A DNA stretch of 41,180 nucleotides from Nemertoderma westbladi (GCA_032718475.1 JAUCBJ010003401.1:1-41180), one strand, 5' to 3'; counted from the first letter of the stretch, positions 21,301 through 29,968 are shown. The notes: generated by a model from the sequence alone, not told the origin. Numbers and translations: made by a program.

Positions 21301-23512
21301 GGTAAACTATTTAGTTCAGCAGAAGAAAGTTGTTGATGAGCAGAAAGATGAGCTCGTAAGAAAATGTTCGCAATTGGAGTTGGAATATAATGCAATACTT
21401 GAGAGTAAGAATCAATTGGATAACAATTTCAAGTTATTCAAAGATGAATCGTTTGCAAATTTAAAGAAAAAAGAATCGGTATACAGTGAGAAACTTAGTG
21501 AGTTAATGTCTAGTCGAGGAACCTTGGAAGAAAAGGCTGAACTTTTAAATACCGAATTCAAGGAAAAGGTCAATGATCTGAATAAACTTCATAATTCAGA
21601 GAAAATGTCTCTAATTGAAAGTGAAACAAAGTTGAAGGAGGAGGTGGAGATCCTTATCCAGGGACACAAGGAAGAAATTGAGAAAATCACCATGGATCAT
21701 TCTGAGACTGTTAAACAGTTACGTAAGAAGCAGAATGCAGAACTGTCTGTGCTAACAGCTGAGAAATCAAATCTTGTTGAAAGTGAAACATTATTGAAAA
21801 AGGAATTGGAGGACCTTATCCAGAAACACAGGACTCAACTTCAAAATAATTCAGCAAGTGAAGCAGAAGCAGTGAAAAGGTTACACGAGATCCATAGTGC
21901 GGAACTTTCTGCACTAAGATCTGAAAAAATGGGTCTTATTGAAAATGAAACGAAGTTAAAAGCTCATATAGAAACAATGGGTCTCAGTCATAAGGCAGAT
22001 ATTGAAGAGCTTTGTGCAGTCGAATCTGAGACAGTGAAACAGTTGCGAGGTGAAATTGTTATTCTGCAGCAAAGATATCAAGAGATTGAGAAAAACTCTG
22101 CAGAAAAATTATCTGAACTCCAAAGAGAACAACAAGAAGCTATAAATATTCTCAGAAAGAAAATGAAATCTAAATTAGATAACCTGAATAAAGAGAACTC
22201 AACTAAAGTGTCAGAACTATCTGATAATGTCGAGAAAATTACATCTGAAAACCAATTATTGACAGCTGATGTGGTGAAGGCTAGGGCTCAATCTGCGAAA
22301 GCTGAATCTGAGTTGGAAGTCACCAAATCCATTCTAACTGAATCTAAAGAGAGTGAAGTTAACTATATGGATACAATTAAAACTTTAAAAACTGAAATAC
22401 AGTCATTGTCTGAAAAACTGCATGTCTGTAAGAACGAAAAAGACGGATTAGCCCAACGCGAAGAGGTTATGAACTCGCAACTTCACGACTTGCAAAAGAA
22501 CCTCAATGACGTTGAACGCAATCTCAGTGTTGTTAGAACTCAGTTGCGTACGATGGAAGAACGACACGAGCAAGAGAAAAGAGAACAAGAATCAATAACA
22601 TCGTCCTCTCTCCATAAACTAACCACAAAAACTACAGAACTGGAGAGATTGAAAACCCATGTTAGTAAAATAGAGGCGACATTTACCGCAGATATTGCAA
22701 AACGTGAACGAACCATTAAAGAATTGCAGATAGAGTTAGAAAAGCAAGGAGGTAATGAAAACGCCTCGAAGTTAGATGAGAAAGGAGTTAAAGCGAAGAT
22801 CGACGGATTGAAAGCTCATTACAGAGCGAAGATAGAAAACCAGGAGCATCAACATAATGAAAACATTAGGTTGATGAGGGAACAGTTTGCGTCGCAACAA
22901 ACCGACACGGTCCAAGAGACTACGGTTAAAGAGAACAAACATCTATTGGAAGAAACTCAGAAACTCCAAGATACTCTCACCTTGAAAAACAGCGATTTAG
23001 AGCGGTTGAAAGGTGATAATTTACAGTTTTCAAATGAAATTTCTAGACTGAATAATGAGATCGTTATACTTTCTTCTAATTTACAAACAATTAATGCCGA
23101 GGAGAATCGGATAGGAGTGGATTCATTTACTGAAACATCTCGGGTTGACCTTAAAGATAACTCTACTAATACAACTATCGAGAGCGAATCGGAATTCACT
23201 GACTTTCAGAAAGCCGAGGTGGTACCCCCTACTCTCTCTAGGAATCCGTTCAATGTTTCTTATTCCGAGACGAGTTTATCGAATAGTTCGTTAAACTTCT
23301 CGTACCAGAATCTCGAGCCGATATTCCCTGACCCCAGCCAGATGGAGTATTTGCGACGGGTTCTGTATAACTATATGATGGGTAGGGAACCCAGGACCAT
23401 GGCGCGGGTGCTAGTGGCCATGGTCAGGTTCACAGAGACTCAAGCTGAGGAAGTGCTTGATAGGACGGAAAATACTCCAAGGTGGGGGGCCAGTCCTTTA
23501 TGGAAGTCTTAG
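15356..23512 (+). CDS. GOLGA4: Golgin-245 (GOLGA4)-like trans-Golgi GRIP-domain tether, single exon
   Basis: This protein of 2718 residues is a long coiled-coil tether of trans-Golgi membranes. Residues 1-6 (MFKKLK) match the golgin-245 N-terminus, which in vertebrates helps capture endosome-derived vesicles through TBC1D23. Residues 26-43 are Ser/Arg-rich, and an ESIVSLFRS stretch near 120 recalls vertebrate VESLFRSP. An acidic SDTEESEMED segment (about 144-153) precedes the conserved RVERKLLTYKQRFKDLVTAY block. Heptad-rich coiled coil fills most of the rest, apart from a cysteine-rich, less regular region at about 741-1030. Three 54-residue repeats start at 2086. The GRIP domain occupies about 2660-2706 (EYLRRVLYNYMMGRE...MARVL), with Tyr2665 at the position needed for ARL1-GTP binding. 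An in-frame TAA nine bases upstream fixes the start. It is longer than human golgin-245 (about 2230 residues). No intron interrupts it, which is unusual for so long an animal gene. Confidence 0.95.
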   Translation: MFKKLKEQVGGNETPPNRKGLTKKQSNRRSASRESLSSVSSDFAAGSFPSTSTPTAVDLSQSTNKSVDESFTNIVDGVPVTSIPIAGSSETTILPVPNSTFNDTPRTSSGSTYQQHHASTESIVSLFRSAISSASNQLAVVMPSDTEESEMEDQLDHYEKDDLIVSFHRVERKLLTYKQRFKDLVTAYKEVENERVSIYNKLEKCEDKASKRISELKEEVSLNHKAKAHLEENLKVEIEERDEKIKVLLAKLDAVSSEVASTSPDESELVKYKDKCFKLEGFIIKAKDAIKLQKSRFAELQNVASQKAEEYDCLKEEFENYKLESTMQIAECKQQFHSEMESRELEIDVLKVTNKKQEDLYANLQVKCQGLQQRLDSDNSELIDDLSRGKNAALQLLQDQKQLEIDQLKATHVSELQAEVLKHDNYIASILIEHKQEIGRLSHDYELKLHSTNEQHKNDIIVEVKGCSNGAADVFVQTDYGGSSEMLNLEKLLISNESQTISMEDTKSLQGKEIEVDKSAVMVRNMEVSAVTLEHWGCNNKEHEFYDSKIKSHESDNESLIKNIQDLKLEISKLEILHRAPVTEGDSNLKKMIAATVRPIDGTMFHSGDSNLNTEIDNLPIKQQPLERELPSQDCKLVEIMDCNSALTARVTELQSELAKKSEDYSQHLSELILSNSTNSAVADDLRAHYENEKVKVKDLTSKLDTEKYKMKYEAFQVQVQLLRFLLTARTGFEDIKDNLIKCSGFESDCISKEDTMEADKISSDLMNRLTFWTSCSKDDACDLYNDMITDLQLYCDIERVHISNVQDFVSTCVEKENDLNKMLDKHSDDLNSLKELNNKLTEESDFLSKKEISSFNLILYVETFCNVTNALLETLSCFKTVVQASLQCMSVKVNSHSCPHIKSSCNSDDEHPGICSCSNIEHEMEAKILRVVNSYINCQKVLQGILCNLKHDAARLCETLNNIDFENSSKVMNDNDQAFDLNYLNQQFSCIKDKLAWLQSNDFQIFSDGDCGKEILSCFGDMYDINSESCGSGYDVEHEVQLVQEFVVGLRSHMAKLKDSNEESMCNLIIKHDNEMSISKIDKQSILDDNINLINTNNLKSNEIAALQERVTKLNPMICEVNDAKVELLKCISDAVAFQTTLSQEMDRLCKELNDVKHQRNDLGEENNLLTNEIKSLKEHIVALELDIQQKDDLANKLREELTGEISQLTISVDSLSNERLGLINERSGLHSMVQSVTAEKEVLEKSNNLLLEEMENVKVESKNRDVNKDDEVKNFRIKCKDKFDQMKQKHRNDFDNIKAKHKRDIEIIQEANESEVQKLMLENRNIEKVNSEKLNELNKRHEIYCKQLVGEHSEAIAKIVMEEKQMQESLLDSHRSALTDQSAELKNLHNIEHELTKELKLLTDSYRTKVDDLENAKSKEITEIKFELSKETSQREQIESEFKFFKTTSDREKESLMSQRELDCEALKEYYQEEITELQASLQSWKERNDNTIYEAELHEKIEELKLQHSADLDKAKSNSRFEIDRLKQCCEEEVDLLKYSHVRELESVAQQQKSEIERVRMLHEADFEGLRSQHRKELDESIELQAETEAELKKKHNENDELLNDEIVRLNANIDKLDNDLTHSKEDFIKMERDFNEAQHILHLDNQQLEVQLQQQADRFKLQANTLAMEASEQGDHILEDHLMKISEMQSEFDIRYQEMQNKYQVDVSENNNRIHHLEELLCERNSTFGLLVSSLCDITNSLGIENLPDDFKAGVVGQVSVTEDILENPTHQDLAINNIVSTVKSRLESLFQTCDNSKRDKDNLSALVERNDTEIIELQRQLVTAQSAAGELSERAKQLANLTSALSERDIKLRKFQNQISGFEGKITGMEKQLEVKEDKVKELMLQVKKNETLAMQKDNRLTELEGEINVLRKEHSIIVEQLKDLKLESEVAEKNMLRLENMNKKHINIEKKMKVKVDGLLEECNSREHKIHDFDLKVNYLVQQKKVVDEQKDELVRKCSQLELEYNAILESKNQLDNNFKLFKDESFANLKKKESVYSEKLSELMSSRGTLEEKAELLNTEFKEKVNDLNKLHNSEKMSLIESETKLKEEVEILIQGHKEEIEKITMDHSETVKQLRKKQNAELSVLTAEKSNLVESETLLKKELEDLIQKHRTQLQNNSASEAEAVKRLHEIHSAELSALRSEKMGLIENETKLKAHIETMGLSHKADIEELCAVESETVKQLRGEIVILQQRYQEIEKNSAEKLSELQREQQEAINILRKKMKSKLDNLNKENSTKVSELSDNVEKITSENQLLTADVVKARAQSAKAESELEVTKSILTESKESEVNYMDTIKTLKTEIQSLSEKLHVCKNEKDGLAQREEVMNSQLHDLQKNLNDVERNLSVVRTQLRTMEERHEQEKREQESITSSSLHKLTTKTTELERLKTHVSKIEATFTADIAKRERTIKELQIELEKQGGNENASKLDEKGVKAKIDGLKAHYRAKIENQEHQHNENIRLMREQFASQQTDTVQETTVKENKHLLEETQKLQDTLTLKNSDLERLKGDNLQFSNEISRLNNEIVILSSNLQTINAEENRIGVDSFTETSRVDLKDNSTNTTIESESEFTDFQKAEVVPPTLSRNPFNVSYSETSLSNSSLNFSYQNLEPIFPDPSQMEYLRRVLYNYMMGREPRTMARVLVAMVRFTETQAEEVLDRTENTPRWGASPLWKS

Positions 23513-23540
23513 TCTACATTAGGGTTTGGGTCCCTTATAA

Positions 23541-23546
23541 AATAAA
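23541..23546 (+). terminator. Possible polyadenylation signal of the golgin gene
   Basis: AATAAA lies 29 bases after the golgin stop codon. If used, the 3' untranslated region would be very short. The downstream DNA is AT-rich and offers other weak signals, so use of this site is only a suggestion. Confidence 0.4.
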
Positions 23547-24690
23547 TACATGAATTTATATACATACATTAATATATTGTCATGCAGTGGTACAATACAA
23601 CACGAAGTAGGGTTAATTTGATGCTGAAAGTCCCATCGGCGTTTTAAGATAAAAAATTGCGATTTTATGGACCAATACAATTTTGGTACCGGTAATTTGT
23701 ATTTGTTTGTTGAATTGGACCCCAATTAGCTTCACTTTAACCATTCTGATCGTCGATATAACTAACTATTTATATTATAATTATTTTTTTGGGGGTTTTT
23801 GGTAAATTTGGACAAAAATAATATGGAGTTTTAGTTTTTAATTATTTTATGGTTTATTATCTACCTTCTGTAACAATTCCCTATATATTATGGTAAAACC
23901 TTTTTAAATAATTAATTATTAATTTACCATTATTTTTTTGAATTATATTTTTGCGATTGGTGTTATATTATAATATTATTCAGTGTGTTCTTCCTACCTA
24001 CTTCCTACATGCCGGTACTATATTAAATGAAGTCACTTGGTAACTGGATATAGATAGTAAGTGTAAGGTTCACGGATGTTATAATTTATTCGAGTTAATA
24101 TAATTGTGCCGTATTTCACGCAGACTGTAGCTGGTAATATTTATATACACGGACGATGTAATACTAATGGATGGGATATTAATATGACAACCTCAATTAA
24201 TTGAGATACGATATATATTTCTTTACGTTTAAATTGAATATTTCGTTTTTTTTTCAATATTTCTACACTTATTTAATTTCTACTGCATAACGTTACATGT
24301 GGAGTGAATGATACTTGTGAACAGACCTGTCGTTATTTATGCCTATCTACGGACAGCCCCTAGAGTCATAAGGTGATAAATTATTGATTATTACCTTTTA
24401 ATAACGATTGCTCAAGTAAATATAGCTTGGATATTATAAGTAAAAGTTGTATTTGTTTGGAATTTGTTTAACTTACTGCGTATATTTGTATTTGCTTTCA
24501 TTGTTCCACCATTTTTAGGCTCTTTTATCTTAAACTGGATTCACTTTTAAACGAACCATAACACAAACAAGAACGAACCATCCAACCATTACCCCTAATC
24601 ATAAAACAAACCAGAACCATTTCGTTACTGTTGGCCTCTAAACCCGAACCCTATTGAAGTTTACTTAACTTCAGTGCTCTTCTAAAAACA
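23547..24690. other. AT-rich intergenic or 3'-flanking DNA
   Basis: About 1.1 kb without a supported gene, RNA gene or clear repeat. It is strongly AT-rich (for example 23760-23960). Confidence 0.5.
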
Positions 24691-25009
24691 TACCGGCCCA
24701 TGTGAAGAGTACCAGACTTTCTGCCGTTATATTTCACTTTACAGTTACCCCCATGTGCAGAATACCAGTTTTCACCAAAAACACAGGTTACAGAAGGGCT
24801 GAATCTAACCAAAACAATAAAAGAATTAGTATATGTACATAAAATACGCTATAAAACACTTAATAAAGAGAAATTAAAAAGAATAAAAAATCTTCATGTA
24901 TGAAGATTTTTTATTTTTGATATATATTTGATATATATATCAAATTACAATAAAAAGTCGACCGAAAAGTGAAATCCTGGTATTCTTCACATGGGCGAAC
25001 ATTCCGGTA
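24691..25009. mobile_element. Foldback element with nested palindromes
   Basis: The outer arms 24691-24715 and about 24977-25009 are inverted copies (CCCATGTGAAGAGTACCAG against CCCATGTGAAGAATACCAGG). A second inverted pair, ATTTCACTTT/AAAGTGAAAT, lies inside. At the centre, 24882-24915 is a near-perfect 16-bp-arm palindrome followed by a GATATATAT/ATATATATC hairpin. A copy of the AAAACAATAAA repeat lies at 24777-24825. The nested symmetry points to a MITE or foldback transposon. It is not a transcription terminator of the golgin gene, being 1.2 kb away. Confidence 0.6.
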
Positions 25010-25324
25010 TCCGAATTTAACTAAAACCTAAACCGAACCATTACACCGCCCACATGGGCCATTAACACATCAAGTCAGAATCCTTAAGTGTCACCAGTTT
25101 TGCAATTATTACCAAAACTCAAGTATAACAAAGTAGCTTCAGATCTTTAAAAGTCATAAGTAACTATCCATGTTACACATTCGATACCAATATACGTACG
25201 CACCTAATTTAATTGTTGTCAATATTTTTTTATAATTTAAATGTCGCCTTTATTCAAAGAAACTGAATAACTTTTGTGCAATTGTAGGGTAAATGTTTGC
25301 TTGTTTAACTAAATTAATATTCCG
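25010..25324. other. AT-rich intergenic DNA
   Basis: Nothing beyond AT-rich sequence is recognised in this 315-base stretch. Confidence 0.5.
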
Positions 25325-25535
25325 TATAAATGCTGAGCGCTATTCCCATTGGTTTATAAATGCTGAGCGTTATTCCCATTGGTTTATAAATGCTGAGCGC
25401 TATTCCCATTGGTTTATAAATGCTGAGCGCTATTCCCATTGGTTTATAAATGCTGAGCGCTATTCCCATTGGTTTATAAATGCTGAGCGTTATTCCCATT
25501 GGTTTATAAATGCTGAGCGTTATTCCCATTGGTTT
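25325..25535 (+). repeat. 30-bp tandem repeat, seven copies
   Basis: Seven nearly identical units contain TTATAAATGCTGAGCG, a C/T variable base, and TATTCCCATTGGT. Because 30 is a multiple of three, frames stay open on both strands (INAERYSHWF repeats on plus). The pattern comes from the repeat, and no gene is inferred. The only differences among copies are GCGC versus GCGT. Confidence 0.95.
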
Positions 25536-25672
25536 AACATAATTTATTAGCTCTTATCTTATTTGAAATAATTTATAGAAATATTTACAGGTGTGTTTTA
25601 TTGGGATGCAATTTTACAATACAGTATTATCTTTTTATTCCCGGTTTAAGGGTTACCAAGTAATTTACACAA

Positions 25673-26507
25673 TGACCTGAAATATAGTGTCGTTATTCTG
25701 GTACATGACCCCGCACCACCCCCCCCAAAAAAAAAATTTTTTTTTCTACAGTACATAAATACGCCATAAAGTCCTGTCTTAGTAAACTTAAAAGCACCTG
25801 CCTCACCCTCACACCCCGAGAGAGTTATAAAATACTGCCTAGTTGAGAATTATAGATATTTGAACATTGTTTGTCTTGTCTTGGGAAATAGTTACCTTCT
25901 TATGCCATACCCCACTCTGATTCAGTTTGTTAATGATTATGTACCGATGCATATGTCTCTTTATGTGCAAGTGAAATCATTAGTATGTCGTCCGACCCTT
26001 TTACTAATTAAAGCCACCGGAGCCTCATACCGAATTGCTATAATAATAATAATAGTATGATTAAAGAATGAATTGTTGCCCAGCTACATACGGGATAAAC
26101 AAAATGTTCCAGAACATGGTGTATTTATGAAATAGAATAAATGGCGTGCAGAGGAAGCAAATACATGCAATATTCGAATGCTCATAACTCAGCTATTTGC
26201 CAACCAATTTCAAATATTTTTACATTTCTGGAATCCTTGCTGGGTCAGCTTTCTACTCGTAGCAACAAATCACTGAGGTTCAAAAATAACTGCAGCGTAA
26301 CTGGTGAAATATCACCGGATCACCTTTTTCAAACGCTTGTAGCTAAAGATTGGAAGGAAAGAATAAAAATTCTGGCTCACCCAGTCAGTGGTCGGGAGGT
26401 GAAACTATCTCTGTTTCAAATTTCATGCAATCTCATTACGATTTGTAAACAAATTTGTGTGGGGGGGGGGGGGGGGTACCTGAATAACGACACTATATTC
26501 CAGGACA
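25673..26507. mobile_element. 835-bp inverted-repeat element with C/G homopolymers near its ends
   Basis: The left arm 25673-25704 and right arm 26476-26507 match as inverted repeats at 29 of 32 bases, sharing AATATAGTGTCGTTATTC. A C-rich run follows the left arm and a run of about 18 G precedes the right arm. The interior has an open stretch (26141-26536) encoding no recognisable domain; it runs through the G tract and past the right arm, so it is not accepted as a gene. A non-autonomous DNA transposon is the best reading. Confidence 0.7.
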
Positions 26508-26517
26508 TGGTGTATAT

Positions 26518-27454
26518 ACCGTATTTCTTCGAATAAGAGCGTTGGCGTTTAAGTTTATAAATTGCCAATTGGGGAGGCGTTTATTCGAGGAGGGCGTTTA
26601 TTCGGGGGAGGCGTTTATTCGGGGGAGGCGTTTATTCGGGGAGGGCGTTTATTCGAGGAGGGCGTTTATTCGGGGAGGCGTTTATTCGAGGAGGGCGTTT
26701 ATTCGGGGAGGGCGTTTATTCGAGGAGGGCGTTTATTCGGGGAGGCGTTTATTCGAGGAGGGCGTTTATTCGGGGGAGGCGTTTATTCGGGGAAGGCGTT
26801 TATTCGGGGAGGGCGTTTATTCGGGGGAGGCGTTTATTCGGGGAGGGCGTTTATTCGGGGGAGGCGTTTATTCGGGGAAGGCGTTTATTCGGGGAGGGCG
26901 TTTATTCGGGGAGGGCGTTTATTCGGGGAGGGCGTTTATTCGGGGGAGGCGTTTATTCGGGGAGGGCGTTTATTCGGGGGAGGCGTTTATTCGGGGAAGG
27001 CGTTTATTCGGGGAGGGCGTTTATTCGGGGGAGGCGTTTATTCGGGGAAGGCGTTTAAGTTCCAAATTGTGTGGTTCTAGTGGGGGCGTTTATGTTTATG
27101 TTCTAGATTTTCAGCATTTTGAATCTAAATACCCTAATAAAGAATGTTGTTAAATTCAAGAAAACAAGTTAAACAAATAAAATAATACAAATAAGGATTA
27201 TCTTTATTACGCATACAGCCTATTACCGCGGAACAACACACTTCAGTATATTTATTTACCGTCAACAGTTGGCCCTTTATATTAATGATAATCGTGTGCC
27301 AGAGGCATCGCTCATTAATCGTGGCTCGCCCCACATTGTATTATTATTAAACGCCGGGGCGTTTATTCGGGGAAGGCGTTTAAGTTCCTAATTTGATGGT
27401 AAGGGGGGGGGGGGGGGTAATTCGAGGGGGGGCTCTTTTTCGAATAAATACGGT
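26518..27454. mobile_element. 937-bp inverted-repeat element with GCGTTTATTCG tandem interior
   Basis: The ends 26518-26540 and 27432-27454 are inverted copies at 21 of 23 bases, each starting ACCGTATTT and containing TTCGAA. Between about 26570 and 27060 is a tandem array of 17-18-bp units GGGGAGGGCGTTTATTCG. One further unit pair sits at 27353-27386, beyond a stretch of normal DNA. The unit word TTTATTCG resembles the TTCGAATAA part of the ends, so the array may have grown from the terminal sequence. Apparent proteins of GEAFIRGRRLF repeats are by-products of the array. Confidence 0.75.
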
Positions 27455-28299
27455 GCTTATTCAAAAAACAAAACCGTCCGAAAAAGATAGATATACAAAG
27501 ACGCCTGTAATACATTGGCATTATTGTAATAATGCCCTTATTGTTATTATTGTACATAGTGCGATGTTGCCTTGTTTGGTTGGGTTGATTTTGGTTCAGC
27601 TATTTGGTGCTTCTTAAATATTGTTCGATCTGTATTCTAATTTGTCATATTATTTATGTAAAGTAAACCCCGATGTATTAATATCTAAATAAAATATTTT
27701 GTTTTTGACACATTACACCTTTGTTTGTCGTACGTTACAGCTCTATGGATAACTTTTTGTGAAAATAGAACCATTTTATTTATCTTTAGGAAATAATACT
27801 TTTATTCTTAAATTGTCACTTTTTCGCTCAAATATACCCCAAAATCGGGAGAAAAAGTTTCACTTTTTTCCCTAGGGAAAAAAAGTAATCAATAGGATTG
27901 CATTAATTTTACTTTTTTTCTCGGAGAAAAAAGTAAAATAAAATATTTTTGGTGGTATTTCTTAAATTTTATTACATGTATTGAAGGAGCATCGACGTAG
28001 AAAAGGTTTGCACGTAATTTGAGCAAAATATATGCACGCACTCAAAAGTTATTGCAAATTTAGTGTGTGCAAGGCGTACTCTAAAACCTAATAAATATTC
28101 GAGAACACTAAATTATTTAACATTGAGTAAGGCAGCATCAGGAGTTGAATAGTCAGTAATAATCGCAGTAACTATGGAAGCGATATAGTAAAATTCAAGC
28201 AATATACTAATTTCAATTTATTTTCTAACACTATATCCTGTATCGTTTTATTAAAGAATTTAGCAACAAAAAAGTACCAATTTAAGAATAAAATTACGT
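27455..28299. other. Intergenic with short hairpins
   Basis: No gene supported. Palindromes TTTTTTCCCTAGGGAAAAAA (about 27864-27883) and CTTTTTTTCTCGGAGAAAAAAG (about 27911-27932) lie close together and share their A/T-rich arms. Confidence 0.5.
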
Positions 28300-28431
28300 A
28301 TTACATGGGAAAAAACGTAGAACATTTTTTTTCATATATTCTCTCGACCCTTTATTAACCTCGCTGACGCTCGGTAAATAAAATGCCTCGAGAATAATGA
28401 AAATAATTTATACTTTTTTTCCCATGCAATA
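28300..28431. repeat. Imperfect 130-bp inverted repeat
   Basis: The left arm begins TTACATGGGAAAAAACGTAG and the right arm (rc) begins ATTGCATGGGAAAAAAAGTA. Both continue towards a TATATTCTCG or TTATTCTCG word. The centre contains CCTCGCTGACGCTCGG, which resembles the GAGCGCAGCGAG motif seen at 531-550 and 40320-40336. The whole segment could fold as a long hairpin. Confidence 0.5.
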
Positions 28432-28639
28432 AATAATTATATTATTCAAATTGTTCCTAAATTTTAACATTACCTAATTAGTGTTTAAAAAGGATCCCGA
28501 TCCCGAAAAACCGGGATCGACGATAAATGTAATCCCGGTCCCGACTTTTTTGGAATGGGATCCCGAAGTATAAATAATGAAGTAAATTTGTTGAATATGT
28601 GATAAATAGTAAACACGGGGGGGGGGGTGTGGCCTTTTA

Positions 28640-29209
28640 CCTTTTCGAGGGTATACAGGAACTGTTTCTGCAGCTGCTAACTTCACTGCTTCTGTGAAGG
28701 CAGTATATCCCACGCAGTGATCTGCCGCCACAGAGGCGGGAAACTCATACCTGTTGCTCAGCTGTAGTGTGAAGCTGGATCTCACACTTGGCTGTTGCAA
28801 CAGAGAGGACCAGTCATGCCGTGGCAAGGTAGATTGCTTAGTTCTGCTAGCGTGGAGATTAAGTCTTAACTTGGCCACAATAAGGCGGTGATCACTGGAG
28901 AAGGGCTCGAAGTGTAAATGCACTTACAGTCTTGTCATAGAGCTCCTGTAATTCCTACGAAACAGAATTATGGTCTATCTGGGACTTGTGACCACGTGGT
29001 CCAGTATGAGATGTAGATGAGTGATGTAGACTTGCATTAAAGTCACCTAGTAGGAAAACTAAGAATGCATGCTGATCCACTCCATCAGTAACTGCTTGTA
29101 GATTGTGGTAGAAATTTTCCACCTCATCTTTCTTTGCTCCACACACTATGCCATGTCTCTTCACAAACCACATTCGGGCATGAGTAGGAATATGTTCGTC
29201 ACCATTCAT
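28640..29209 (-). mobile_element. Endonuclease-domain fragment of a non-LTR retrotransposon
   Basis: On the minus strand, 29209-28955 reads VENFYHNLQAV followed by FLVFLLGDFNAS, where LLGDFNA is a hallmark motif of the APE-type endonuclease of LINE elements. After a stop and shift, 28923-28640 reads FSSDHRLIVAKLRLNLHASR, then DWSSLLQ and LSNRYEF. This fits the final SDHR motif of the endonuclease and the start of the linker to RT. The piece between the two motifs is shortened and the RT is missing. The family could be the same RTE-like group as the copies at 34755-38024, but there is no overlap with which to test this. Confidence 0.75.
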
Positions 29210-29243
29210 TTCCCATCAAGTCATAATAATAATAGGAGGAAGA

Positions 29244-29516
29244 TGCAAGTGATAGGGACAAATTCGAAGGCGGGGTAGCTCAGTTGGTTGAGCGCCGGGC
29301 CTGCAATCTAATGGTTGTAGGTTCATCCCCGCCAGGGTCCACTCAGCCTTTCATCCACTGGGGTCGATAAAATGAGTACCAGTTAAATAACTGGTAGCTA
29401 ATCTTGGGATAGGAGTAGTACCCACCCCTACCCTCGGGTAGCAGCTATCGATAGAGGAGCCTTCGGGTCGCCTCCGGTCTCGGCCGACTGTTTGCTTTTT
29501 TTTTTGCAAGTGATAG
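29244..29516 (+). mobile_element. tRNA-derived SINE with 12-bp target-site duplications
   Basis: The body starts near 29269 with a tRNA-like head: an A box in TAGCTCAGTTGGTTGAGCG and a B box in GGTTCATCCCC. A 7-bp acceptor-like pairing GGCGGGG/CCCCGCC is kept. The T arm is collapsed, so it is not a working tRNA. It is followed by a core with CTTTCATCCACTGGGGTCG and AAAATGAGTACCAGTT, which resembles the conserved core of cephalopod and other lophotrochozoan SINEs. A T-rich tail ends at 29505. TGCAAGTGATAG flanks it at 29244-29255 and 29505-29516. Intact duplications indicate a fairly young insertion. Confidence 0.9.
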
Positions 29517-29561
29517 TGTAAATCATTCGCAAAGTGAAAGAAACATCTGATCTATTGAGAT

Positions 29562-29626
29562 TCGTTTATTGTTTTGGTTCGAATAACGTGAAGACTCTGT
29601 AAACTGCTCCTTTCCCTAAATTGATA
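29562..29626 (-). repeat. Single inverted copy of the AAAACAATAAACG repeat unit
   Basis: The reverse complement reads GGGAAAGGAGCAGTTTACAG and later CCAAAACAATAAACGA, matching one unit of the array at 6250-6850. It lies next to the SINE. Confidence 0.7.
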
Positions 29627-29968
29627 ATTTAACATTGAGACAAAATATTAATTTGCCGAAATTGGATCTGTGCCCCCCCCCCCCCTCTCCCCTGTCTCGA
29701 CGGTGCATAGTGTGATGTACCTGCCTGTTACAAAACTAATATCTTTTAACTGTAGGTCTCGATAAACGCTCGATATACTTTAAAAATTCATATTTGTAGT
29801 AAACGATATTCCCCAAATCACGATAGGATGTTGACTAACAGTGAAGATTATAGCTATGCGACATTGTGTCACATTTAATCTCTCAAAACTCTGGTAAGTT
29901 AAACTAGGGAAAACTGTATTATAGTTACTCTGTAAATTAAATTCTTATTAAATTGTCTCATTTGATCT

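Noticed and set aside
25293-25550. Open frames on both strands over the 30-bp repeat
   Set aside because: A repeat length divisible by three keeps frames open automatically, and nothing but the repeat is encoded.
26141-26536. 131-codon open frame inside an inverted-repeat element
   Set aside because: It runs through the poly-G tract and the terminal arm and shows no known motif.
26542-27153. Open frame of GEAFIRGRRLF repeats
   Set aside because: It is a product of the 17-18-bp array; frames switch between units and no conserved domain is present.
29269-29335. Functional tRNA gene
   Set aside because: The acceptor stem is kept but the T arm is collapsed, and the tRNA-like part continues into a SINE core, T tail and target duplications.
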